DNA of 64,000 bases from assembly GCA_023052935.1 (NCBI GenBank), contig CM041292.1, positions 138,646,951 to 138,710,950 of the forward strand, written 5' to 3'. The stretch comes from Piezodorus guildinii. Taxonomy: Eukaryota; Arthropoda; Insecta; Hemiptera; Pentatomidae. The notes under the pieces were generated by a model, which saw only the letters and a program-made list of their open reading frames with translations, was not told the DNA's origin and did not search any database. Made by a program: the position numbers and the translations under genes. Position 1 is the first letter of the stretch. Each line of letters starts with the position of its first letter. Below, piece after piece: positions 55,190 to 64,000 of the stretch.

Positions 55190-55960
55190 GGCTGCTTTTC
55201 TAAGGCAGCGGTAGCTTCAAAAACTAGCTTACTTACTATATTTAGTCAATATATAAACTATATTTAATGATACCATGGATCTCCTTTCCAAAGGTATCGT
55301 GTTTACCAATCCAATAGGTGGCATGCAGGGTAAGATTAAAGTAAACAAGATTCAATTAATACATTACTATAATTATTAATTTACACATATAAATTATATT
55401 AACCCATTTTCTAGAACTCTGATTGAGAATACTGAGGGACATTTTACTACCTTTGCCATACAATATTACAAATAACAATATACCTTTGAAACACTTAACC
55501 GGCTGGCGAATGTGAAATCAGTCTTAGATCCCCTTTCTTGGCATCATCCTCCAGCTGCTTTCAGAACCCCGACGGCCACCTCCTCTTCTTGTAAGTGGAA
55601 CCCGACTCACTCTTCTTGAGGATCAAACTTGACTACACTCCTTGTTCGAATAAGACTACCCTACGAATCTTCTCTCCCGTCCTCGTCACCTCGGGTGGGC
55701 TGACATGGGAAGTACCCCGGTTGGCGGTACAGCACTTGTGATCATATTCTTATCTTTTGACCACCCTTAATATTCTTGTAGGCTGCCGCTGTAGGAAACT
55801 ACCAGGGGTCTCTGGTACCGCTGGGGGGTTCCATACCGATGGGAAATCTAGGGGGCTAGGTAAACACCTTTTGATGTTTTGCCGACAAAGGTTAATCAAT
55901 ATTTATTTAATTAATACCATAATTATACAATTCTAACTCCCCTCAGTATCTTCAATACAT
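55190..55960 (+). other. Compound repeat with a GC-rich core, possible RTE-leader relic
   Basis: The core 55500-55870 is strikingly GC-rich. Part of it (55750-55862) has the strings TCTTTTGACCAC, then further on GGGGGCTAGG. These recall the RTE 5' leader (minus strand near 4490 and 4412), which has TCTTTTGACCAT and GAGAGGCTAGG. Short inverted ends GAATACTGAGGG (55429) and CCCCTCAGTATC (55941) bracket the region. The evidence is weak and the assignment is tentative. Confidence 0.3.
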
Positions 55961-55961
55961 T

Positions 55962-55964
<3 letters not shown>

Positions 55965-56042
<78 letters not shown>
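55965..56042. repeat. (TA)n microsatellite
   Basis: TA run of about 78 bp with one ATTATA interruption. Confidence 0.95.
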
Positions 56043-56047
<5 letters not shown>

Positions 56048-56630
56048 ATTTCGGTTATCAAATTCGTTTTTTAATAAATGTTCGAAAATACCAGAATTGA
56101 CATTTTCAGTATCGATGTTCGATGTTTTTAATTATACAAAAAAATTAAACAGGGAAATGATAGAAAAGCAAAAATGAATTTTTAAAAATGTATTACCTGT
56201 CTGTTATTCGTGTTAGAGATAAAAATGAATACATTAATTCATTAAGAATAGAATGATTATTTATTATTAACTCAAATTATAAATTAGGCATCGATTTAAA
56301 GCTGTTATTGTTACAATAATAATGTAAGTAATTTTATATTCTCGATTACCAATGATGGCGAGAAAAACAAATTGATTAAACTGCGCGATTCTGGGTACCT
56401 TTATGCAGCTTAATTATTTTAAAATGCTTGGAAGAAATTAGTTACACTGAAATTCATTTAGAAATTAATACATTGTTTCCCTGTTCTTGAAGCATATATA
56501 TATATATATATTTATTTTTTATTTTTTTTATTGGTTTGAATGGTTCGATGAAGAAAAAAAGATAATTTCAATTTTTTTTTCAAAATGTGGTATAGATCAA
56601 TAAGCAGATAGCAGAGTAAAAATGGGATCA
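56043..56630. other. AT-rich DNA, nothing recognised
   Basis: No gene is supported; a short TA tract lies at about 56496-56511. Confidence 0.4.
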
Positions 56631-56920
56631 GTAGTAGCTGGATGGCTAGCATAACAACCTCCTATGCCAAAGGTCACGGGTTCAAACCCGCAGGTGGTCC
56701 TAGGATATTTTAATAGGAGTAAAAAATCCTTAGTTATGCCGTCCTTCGGAGGGTACGTTAAAAGGTGGTCTCCAGCCTATGCGATGTCAGGTACTCTTTA
56801 AAAATCTCTATCCTAATAAAATCTGGATAGGCAAAATTTAGGACTCCCACTGTATCATCGTCCGATTAGGCATAGTAGCATAAAGTGGCGTTAAATAAAG
56901 AAACAAACAAACAAACAACA
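56631..56920 (+). mobile_element. tRNA-derived SINE, best-preserved copy
   Basis: The head contains an A-box-like GTAGCTGGATGG and a good polymerase III B box, GGTTCAAACCC (56679-56689), giving an internal promoter. The tRNA-unrelated body runs through GCCGTCCTTCGGAGGG, GATGTCAGGTACTC and CTGTATCATCGTCCGATTAG. The tail is AAACAAACAAACAAAC. Related copies or fragments lie at 7363, 8165 and 12212. Mobilisation would need a partner non-LTR element sharing its 3' end, which I did not identify. Confidence 0.85.
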
Positions 56921-57840
56921 GAGTTAAAATAAACAGCATGGAATTTGGAGTATAAATTTATTGAAAGTGAACTCATAGACAGAAGAAACTGGTAAAGTAC
57001 AATATTTCTGACTTGATAACTTTGTTTTCTTGAAATGCAACACGCATTAACTTTCTCTTTTTTTTTTTTTTTAAATGATATTCATATATCATAAATTAAT
57101 CTTTTGAATATTTTACAAGAAGTGTTCTCGGCACTTTCTATGTTTATATTTCCCCTTATATACACGAACTTTAAACGCAAATAGAAATCGTTGTTTCTTA
57201 CTTGTTTTTAATCTTTTCTAACGCTCACCTTGTTATCACCCTTTCTGAAGATGTAGCACATTAAACTGTTATTCTTTATCATAATTAATAAGCAATGAAT
57301 CAGAATATAAAATATCAAATGTCTGCCAGAAAATCTATAAATGAGAATTAACCTTTGTAAATGGAATAAACCTATAAGGAGGACACCGCTCGGCCACCGA
57401 TGAAAGAGAAATGGGTCCTGAAAGACTTGCAATTTCTCAGAGAGAAAGTGGACTTTGGAGCCAAAATTTATGGCCTAGGCAAGGGACATCGACCCTTTGC
57501 TAAGGGATTGCTAGGGCATTATCGTGGTTGGCAGGGATCGTCTTTGAGGAACTAGGGGTAGAACTTCTAATCTTATCACCTCAAAAAGGAATGATTTACC
57601 CCAGTAAATCACGGAATAAAACCATCCGCATTATCCAGAGAGGTAGAGTGGGGGAATTCAATAAAGATGAATTGAGTACAAAATTAATTGAATTTTTAAT
57701 ATTTTTCCAATCTTTTGTTCATGAAATCTTCATATGGAACAAGAAATTGTTTTTAGCTCTTTTTCTTAGTGTTAACTATTTATCAGCAATTCTGAAAACG
57801 TGGAATGTGAAACTGTTATACTTACTAAAAATTTATTTAT
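56921..57840. other. Unclassified DNA
   Basis: 57360-57660 is less AT-rich and contains part of a 128-codon plus-strand ORF (57528-57914). Its end reads into Jockey-derived sequence, but the upstream part shows no recognisable domain. It is not called as a gene. Confidence 0.4.
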
Positions 57841-58262
57841 TAATTTGCTCCGAGTTAAAGATTAGGGGCTCTAGTAAACCATCAAATTCTTCCCGTCTCC
57901 AATCCTTGCAATAAAAAATCCTTCGAAAAATCCTCAATGCTCCTTATTTTGTCACAAATAAACTCACCATTAAGACTTTAACGTTCCCTATGTTGCTGAC
58001 CAGGTACCACTCCTTTCATGACAAACTCCATTCCCACTCTAATCCACTAGTTTTAATCCTTGCTTCCTCTACAATCCCTGATAATACTCCGAGGCGTATG
58101 AAAAGAGATGGCCCCGAGACCTAGTTTAAAATAGATTTGGAGAGCTGCTAATGGGTACTATTCCCACATGTGAATCATGACGTTTGTATCTTGTATTTCA
58201 TTTACTAGATGTATATCATTCTACAGTTGTAAATAGCAATGAATCTATTAAAAACAATAAAT
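57841..58262 (+). pseudogene. 5'-truncated Jockey-clade ORF2 fragment and 3' UTR
   Basis: In the plus strand the region reads SSKPSNSSRLQSLQ, a stop, KILRKILNAPYFVTNKL, and after a short frame change FHDKLHSHSNPLVLILAS and PRRMKRDGP. These are the terminal Jockey ORF2 motifs (lead-in to APYFVTN and the RRLKR-like end). The 3' UTR follows, ending in an A-rich tail near 58262. It is the same family as 6172-6479 and 28693-29250, and distinct from the copy inside Gypsy. Confidence 0.75.
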
Positions 58263-58684
58263 TAATTTGCTGTACCGTATCTATCCTTCCGGGTCATTAG
58301 CGAATCATTGTTCACAAAGCTATATTAAATTTAACAGACGGAAGTCTCTAACAAACTAAAGCAGGTTAAAATTCTGATCTTCATTATCACTCAAGGCTGC
58401 TTTTATGGTGGGTAGTTCGTTATGTCTTGATCGGGAGTCAGTGTACAGTGTACAATATGTTACAATTTATGGCTAGTGCTTACAAGTGCTTATTACAAGT
58501 GTCAAGTGAAAAATTAGTGAGTGATTAAAATTAATATAAAAAAATAATAAAAATTAAAAGGCAATATATCTGCATATTACTGGTCAGAACCACATAATAA
58601 AAAATCTGACACACGATGAAAAAAAACAATTTTAGATTAAGCAATAAGAATTACTTAAATATGCAACGATTACTTACGTGTGAA
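58263..58684. other. AT-rich DNA, nothing recognised
   Basis: A run of related short words (AGTGCTTACAAGTGCTTATTA) occurs at 58473-58493 but has no clear meaning. Confidence 0.35.
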
Positions 58685-58960
58685 CACTTGTCGCCACTCT
58701 CTATTAACTAAAATACTTAATTACATTAAATAATTTGTTTTTCTAAAATGTCAGCTTTCTAATAATATATTATACATCTATATTACTATCCTTATTTCCA
58801 AGAGGAAAAAACAATAGGCAAAAATATTTATATTTCTTTCTTCCTTTAATTATCGACAATGCAATTATATTTGCACATGTTTTAATTAATGTTGACAACA
58901 GGAGATGGTGAATTATTTAAAGTAAAAGGTACTTTAAGGCGAGAAACTGTTTTTATGAGA
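58685..58960 (-). mobile_element. Family H repeat, old partial copy
   Basis: CACTCTCTATTAACT, CAGCTTTCTAATAATATATT, ACATCTATATTACT and AAGGTACTTTAA occur in the family order on the minus strand. Divergence is high and no termini are visible. Confidence 0.5.
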
Positions 58961-61200
58961 AATTAAAAATAATTTCTACCTAAAAAAGTATGATCAGTGT
59001 TTAAACAGCCTCAAGAAGATAGGTAATTAAAAATTGGAGCAATATTAAATTGGAACAGCGCATATTAGAATAATATGCATTGACTCAAAGAAATTTGCTT
59101 CTAAAACAACAACTCAAGAGCTTCTTTGTAATTTTAATTAAACTAAATTCAGTTTACTTGTATAGCGCAGAAAGAGAAAAAACAAACACTACAAATGACA
59201 AAATCACTACTTTTAAATAGTACTATTATACATAATGTCATGGAAAAAACAAATAGAATAATAATCAAAACATAAAATCATATCAATATTTTTTTTTAGG
59301 ATTAAAAACAAATGATTTAAATAGTAAACGTACGGTTATAACCAAACCCAATAAAAGATTAAATACTAATTTGGATTATGTGTTCTTAATACTAATGCGG
59401 AAATTTAACAGTCAATCAATGTGATATAGAAATGAAAAAAAAAAATTACAATTCAGGCAGTCATTGGGACTGCCGTTAGAAGTGAAAACGTTTTTTTTAA
59501 ATTCTAGATTTGCACTGAAAAGAAGAGTACGTTCGTTAAAATAGATTATGTTGAGAGTGAATGAATTTTTTTATTGTTGTTTAATTTAATTGTAAAAACA
59601 TCATCAACCTTTAGAGATACATCATCTTGAAGATGTCATTGTAATCTGATGTCCTGTGGACTGTATGAGTTGTGGTACAAAATAACAGATTTCTACCATT
59701 TGTATCAAGGAAATTCAGACATTTAGGAATAAGCATTATAGTTGTTTTCATAACTATAAAGTTGTAGATTACCTCAATTTCTCTCCTAAGTAAACAAAAA
59801 ACATATGTTTTAATTAGTAATGAAATATAAATTGTGCGTAATTGAAATCTATAATATTAAAATTAATTTGCCAATTGCCATATTTCTATGCTTATATGAT
59901 CAAGATATTTTTTTCCATTTTGCTTTTACTAAGATTTAAATATTGACAGTAAGATTTTGCTTCGTATGTTTCAATGTTTTCATGCAAAGTAATGTTTTAA
60001 TAATATTACAAATATCGATATTTTGGAGGCAAAAGAATTAAGATATTCATTATATTAACTTTATATACAGTAAGAGGTAAGTTCTAAGACATAGGATATC
60101 TACCATGTCTTTACTCGTTCTATTTGCAACTGACATTAATAAATATTTTTTTAATTATTTAAATACTAAAATAAAGTATTATGAATATCGATATTTTTGT
60201 GTCGATATTACACACCGGTATCGATAACGTTAACGGAAATTGATATCGTTATCTTATCTCTAATAGACAGGTATGCACAGAGCGCATACGCCAGTATAGA
60301 GCATGTTGGTGACGTTACCATGGTTACAAAATCAAAGCTTTTATCTCTGCCAAAAATCGCATAACGCGCCTAAACAGGTTTTCACTTCAAAAATATTGTT
60401 CTAGACAACCTCTATAATTTAAATATAAAAATAAAAATATTTTTCAGAGCGAAACTGACGATTAATCTGATCCGAAGTTAATATAAATCCTAAAATAATA
60501 AAAGTTTATCAGTACGTCCAATATCCCAGAACTAAAAACAAATATTCAGTAACTAAATCAAATAAAATCGGTATCTCACCAAGAACATGTTGGGTAAAAG
60601 GAACCAGACAAAAAGTATAAAAAGAGGAAGGCTTTGGGGAGTGGAATCGATACCAGGAACAGTGAAGTGTTCCCTGTAATGTTTATGAGGTCAATGATCC
60701 ACCGATTTAGGAACGAACGATACTCAGCACCTAAAGGCGAACTTAAAATAAACTAGGGTATATAATCCCAAATCCAATTATGCAACGGAACAGCCTTTCA
60801 CAGCGCTTCAAATAGTTGAATAACTGAGCCCTAGGTGCCAGTAATTGGATTTTAGAAGAGAAACGGGGAAGGCTTTTAAAAGAAGTGATCGATATCGAAG
60901 AGGAAAAAAAAAATAAATGAAGAAAATCTTTGCTGAGAGAATTAGATCTTGCGAGGCGAAACGAAATTGTGCGCCGCCCTACCATCTGGCCAAGAGACTG
61001 CTGCTGGGTGATTCGGGGAAAATGAAATACTTGTCGTAAATAGATAACATTATCAGTGTTCCATATAAAACTATAAATTTAGCTGAAATGTATATTATTA
61101 TTTCCATAGAGTGGTCATCATTATCACTCCTTGATGTAAGATTAACAATCTTTGTGCAACTGAAAATTGTATAATTCACATGATTAAATAAAGTAAATGT
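58961..61200. other. AT-rich DNA without recognised features
   Basis: No gene is supported over 2.2 kb. A cluster of TATCGAT/ATCGATA words occurs near 60010-60260 (for example ATATCGATATTTT and CGGTATCGATAACG), possibly the end of an unidentified DNA transposon. A minus-strand 80-codon ORF at 60985-60743 is unsupported. Confidence 0.4.
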
Positions 61201-61812
61201 GGTTCGCGCTACACACGACTTTCACTTACCTCCGTTATTTATATCAATTTAATATTTTTTAAACAAATTTAGAAACGAAAATAAATTGTTAAAGAATTAT
61301 TTACATTAGATTTTAAAAGAATCATGTGTATTTCTAGGACAATCAGTTTGTTTTATCGGCTTTTCATCACTCTCCGTTAACTTTTACATTAGTATGTACA
61401 AGATAAACTATTTGTAATTCCAACGGTATATTATACATGTATATTATTGTTCTTATGTTCAAAAACGAAAAATTCCATTAAACAAATATTTTTTCAATTA
61501 TCTCCTTCAGTTGGATATCGAATTCGTCAACTTATATATTCATCATTTTTTTTAGCAATGCTAATCAGATGATATGGCCAATTATATAGAAACTACAAAC
61601 CGATTTAAAATATCGGCATTTAAGCCCTGTCAGACTCATTAAATCAGAATGAAAAAAATATGATATTAAAGCCCGCACAGACTTTTTTGCGGACTTGGTC
61701 ATTTGGACTCAGGGAACCCTAAAACGTGTATTTCCGTTGACAACTGGAATTCGAAAATTTTCTGAATCGCAATACTTTCAATTACTATTTCATATATAGG
61801 TAAGTGAAGTAA
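61201..61812 (-). mobile_element. Family H repeat, internally deleted copy
   Basis: It starts GCTACACACGACTTTCACTT and ends GGTAAGTGAAGT after the terminal hairpin region. An internal deletion fuses ATATTAAAGCCC to GCACAGACTTTTTTGCGG, losing the (TG)n side of the core. Confidence 0.85.
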
Positions 61813-62289
61813 AAACAAAACAAATCTGACAGTGAATTAGAACAACGTGGTAGAATTAAACTAATTGAATTGTGTTAGAAAATATTACAATAAATCAGGG
61901 ATTTCCAACTAGTGGTCCGTGAGATGTTTTTGAAAATTGTATGCAAATTAATGAAAGATATTTATGAAGTTAATTACAAGCCAAGTCGTAACAAGAATCA
62001 CTCAGGCATTGCACAGACTTATTAAATTGGGTGCAAAAACTGATAGTAAATAGGTGGGCCTATATAGTATTCTATATAGTGATTCACTGAGAACATGTTT
62101 TGCGGATTGTGGTAAGTTCATGGAGCCTGGCCCTTGCGTATAGTATATCGAGCTAGAGAGAACTTCCCAATTGGATCAGCTACTAAACTTTGCTTAGTTG
62201 TTATTAATACACAGCAAACTGAATAATCATTACGACAATTTTAACAAAAAGAAAAAAGAAAGATATATTTCCAAATAAACCTCTTTAGC
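61813..62289. other. Unclassified DNA
   Basis: No gene or repeat is recognised. Confidence 0.35.
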
Positions 62290-62478
62290 CAAATTACTAA
62301 GGTTGAAATCGGTCTTGGAAAATTTAGGAATCCAGGCGGGGAATAAATCCGAGATAAAACCCCCCTAGCACCGAGACTCGGACTCGAAATTATTTAGTTT
62401 AAATTATGATCCTCTGTGATTGCTAGGCAACGCGTGTTCAAAGTTACTCGCGCTAACCCACTCAGCCATGCCGCCCCA
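62290..62478 (-). mobile_element. Second tRNA-derived SINE family, one copy
   Basis: The minus strand starts GGGGCGGCATGGCTGAGTGG, a good A box (TGGCTGAGTGG), then continues GTTAGCGCG. A B-box-like TTTCGAGTCC lies at 62390-62381. The body continues GAGTCTCGGTGCTAGGGGGG, then CCCCGCCTGGATTCCTAAAT. The long segment between the boxes suggests a Ser/Leu-type tRNA ancestor or an insertion. The body is not related to the 56.6-kb family. Confidence 0.65.
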
Positions 62479-63606
62479 AAAAATGATCCGGGATTATAGT
62501 CTCTGCAATTTTCTGGAGCTGAATCTTTTCCAGTCCATATTTTTCCAAAAATACTCTCGGTGCTAATTGGATGGTCTCCCTCATTCCGAACCATAGCCTT
62601 TTGACAGTAAATGTTCTTTCGCCGAACTCCTCACGAAACTTCTCCTGCGGGTAGGGAATACATTTGGAATTTTTTTCTACATTTACATTTTACATTTTTT
62701 AAAATATATTTTTCTTTTTCTCATTGGATTTTGTTGCCTTGTTCCTGATCATTTTCCTCATATATATATATATCTGAACCACTGCTTTAGACCTATGTTC
62801 TTGAATCATGTGTGTTGCCTCCAGTTCGCATTACTATAAGCTATTGACTTAGTACTAATAAAACCGATGGATACATATCAATGTGTTTCGTTTAAAAAGT
62901 AAAAACGTGTTCTTCCCAGAAATAAGCTTAGGAGGGGAGGGGACTAGGAATAAATAGACCTGGAATATTAAGCTCGATTCTCGGATAAAGGTTTAACATG
63001 CAAATACAGCATTAAAGGCACGTGAGATACTAAACGCTATCATGCCCTTTTGACTATATGAACTCATGAAAGCTATTATTGGCAGTCGGGTTATCAAAAG
63101 GGATATACGAGGCTTTAAGTGCATTTTACATAATTGATTCGTTTGACCCGGAAATAACCGATAAAAAAAAAAAATTGCCTTTAACGTCCCAAACAAAAGG
63201 TTCTTGAAACACGGAACGAGATGATTCACAAGGGAATGAGGATCTTATACATTGAGAAACAAATTACGTACGATCTTTCATTTTTAATTTAAGTAAACAT
63301 ATAACCAGGAGGACTAGCGATATCATCAGAAATGAAGTGGGTATAAAAGGAATGAAGTATGAAATTTAGTAGCCTTAGAAAACTATTATCAATCAAACAA
63401 TAATCTACGAAGTAAATCATTACGATCAATACCTACATAGTCATCGAATAAATAAGAAGACAATAATGCATAAAAGTATTGGATCCAATACTAGACTTTG
63501 TACTTTGTTAATTTGCTAAATATAAACACTGAATTGTCTTAATAACAAGTGGATTTAATGGCAGAATAAATTATTATATCCAAAACAGAAGAATGATAAT
63601 ACTTAT
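62479..63606. other. AT-rich DNA, no gene recognised
   Basis: Two short minus-strand ORFs (62594-62394 overlapping the SINE, and 63229-62993) have no support. Confidence 0.4.
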
Positions 63607-64000
63607 ACTTTCACTTACCTATATATGAAATATATAGTAAGGGAAAGTATTACGATCGTGAAAATTTTCGAATTCCAATTTTCAATACATTTTCAGGGTC
63701 CCCTGAGTCCAAATGACCAAGTCCTGCAAAAAGGTCTGTGTGTCCATGTGTGTGCTAAGTCCATCGCGAAAACGAAACGTCTATAAAACTGAAATTTTAT
63801 ATTTAAGACAATTAAGCACCCGAGATGTTACAGCAACTGTTTTACCAAAATCAGCAAACCAGATGAGCCACTTTGTACCATGTATTTTGCACCTATTTAC
63901 GATTTTCTAAAAAACGGCTCCAACGATTTTGATTAAACTCGCTATATCGGTGTAAAATTGGACGGGATTTAATATCATGTAGGTTCCATTGTGATTGAAA
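63607..64000 (+). mobile_element. Family H repeat, cut by the window end
   Basis: It begins ACTTTCACTTACCTATATAT followed by the complementary hairpin arm ATATATAGTAAGGGAAAGT. It then follows the family through the GGGTCCCCTGAGTCC block to TAATATCATGTAGGT. The copy continues beyond the window. Confidence 0.9.

Noticed and set aside
57528..57914. A 128-codon plus-strand ORF as a host gene
   Set aside because: Its end lies in Jockey-derived sequence and the upstream part has no recognisable domain.
56196..60275. Similar ACCTGTCT...TTAGAGATAA strings about 4 kb apart in opposite orientation, as ends of a large DNA transposon
   Set aside because: The match is short and interrupted, the interior contains unrelated elements, and there is no transposase or target duplication.
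62381..62478. Possible functional tRNA-Ser/Leu gene
   Set aside because: The A and B boxes are too far apart, the acceptor stem does not close, and a SINE-like body continues downstream.
1..64000. CRISPR arrays, prokaryotic operons or ribosomal RNA
   Set aside because: Nothing of this kind is visible. The repeats are transposon-type, and the retroelement repertoire and AT-rich spacers indicate an animal nuclear genome.

Overview
The window looks like AT-rich intergenic DNA from an arthropod, most likely an insect with a large, transposon-laden genome. The evidence is the repeat content: RTE, R1/Waldo-like, Jockey, Gypsy, Penelope-like, Tc1, hAT-type and piggyBac-type elements, tRNA-derived SINEs and many (TA)n tracts. 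I could not fix the order or species. I found no host protein-coding gene. Every long open reading frame belongs to a mobile element, and the remaining short ORFs are unsupported.

Layout. 1.1-4.5 kb: an RTE-type non-LTR retrotransposon (minus strand) with an intact 1054-residue ORF and a 5' end that folds as a hepatitis-delta-like self-cleaving ribozyme. 4.7-5.7 kb: a foldback element with 0.3 kb arms. 6-12.7 kb: SINEs, Penelope-terminal relics, a 5'-truncated Jockey copy with a 13-bp target duplication, and a 740-bp hAT-type MITE. 12.8-25.6 kb: one nested structure. A dispersed non-autonomous repeat (called family H here) has its first ~573 bp in four tandem copies followed by one full-length copy. 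That last copy is interrupted first by a 4.76-kb R1/Waldo-like element inserted in its (TG)n tract (15.2-19.9 kb). It is interrupted again by a near-complete Penelope-like element (20.4-25.3 kb) with hammerhead-like motifs in its terminal repeats and a 13-bp target duplication.

25.6-40.5 kb: mostly AT-rich DNA with further family H copies, a decayed Penelope-like coding relic, a second Jockey fragment, hAT-type and piggyBac-type MITEs and an RTE/CR1-like 3' fragment. 40.5-50.3 kb: a Gypsy/Ty3 LTR retrotransposon (minus strand) with several frameshifts and a 540-bp tandem duplication in its integrase region. It is split within the reverse transcriptase by a 4.4-kb Jockey-clade element (plus strand). 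50.3-51.3 kb: a Tc1-like element that has lost its catalytic core, next to a large (TA)n block. 51.5-64 kb: family H copies, two SINE families, a third Jockey fragment, (TA)n tracts and long stretches with no recognised content.

The elements act in succession rather than as a pathway, and the nesting gives relative ages. Family H predates the Waldo-like and Penelope-like insertions. The Gypsy copy predates the Jockey insertion. The RTE and Waldo-like copies, with intact ORFs, look youngest. The most interesting biology is RNA-level: two different self-cleaving ribozyme classes tied to retroelement ends, plus several decayed hammerhead-like relics. All calls rest on motif recognition and visual alignment; no database search was run.
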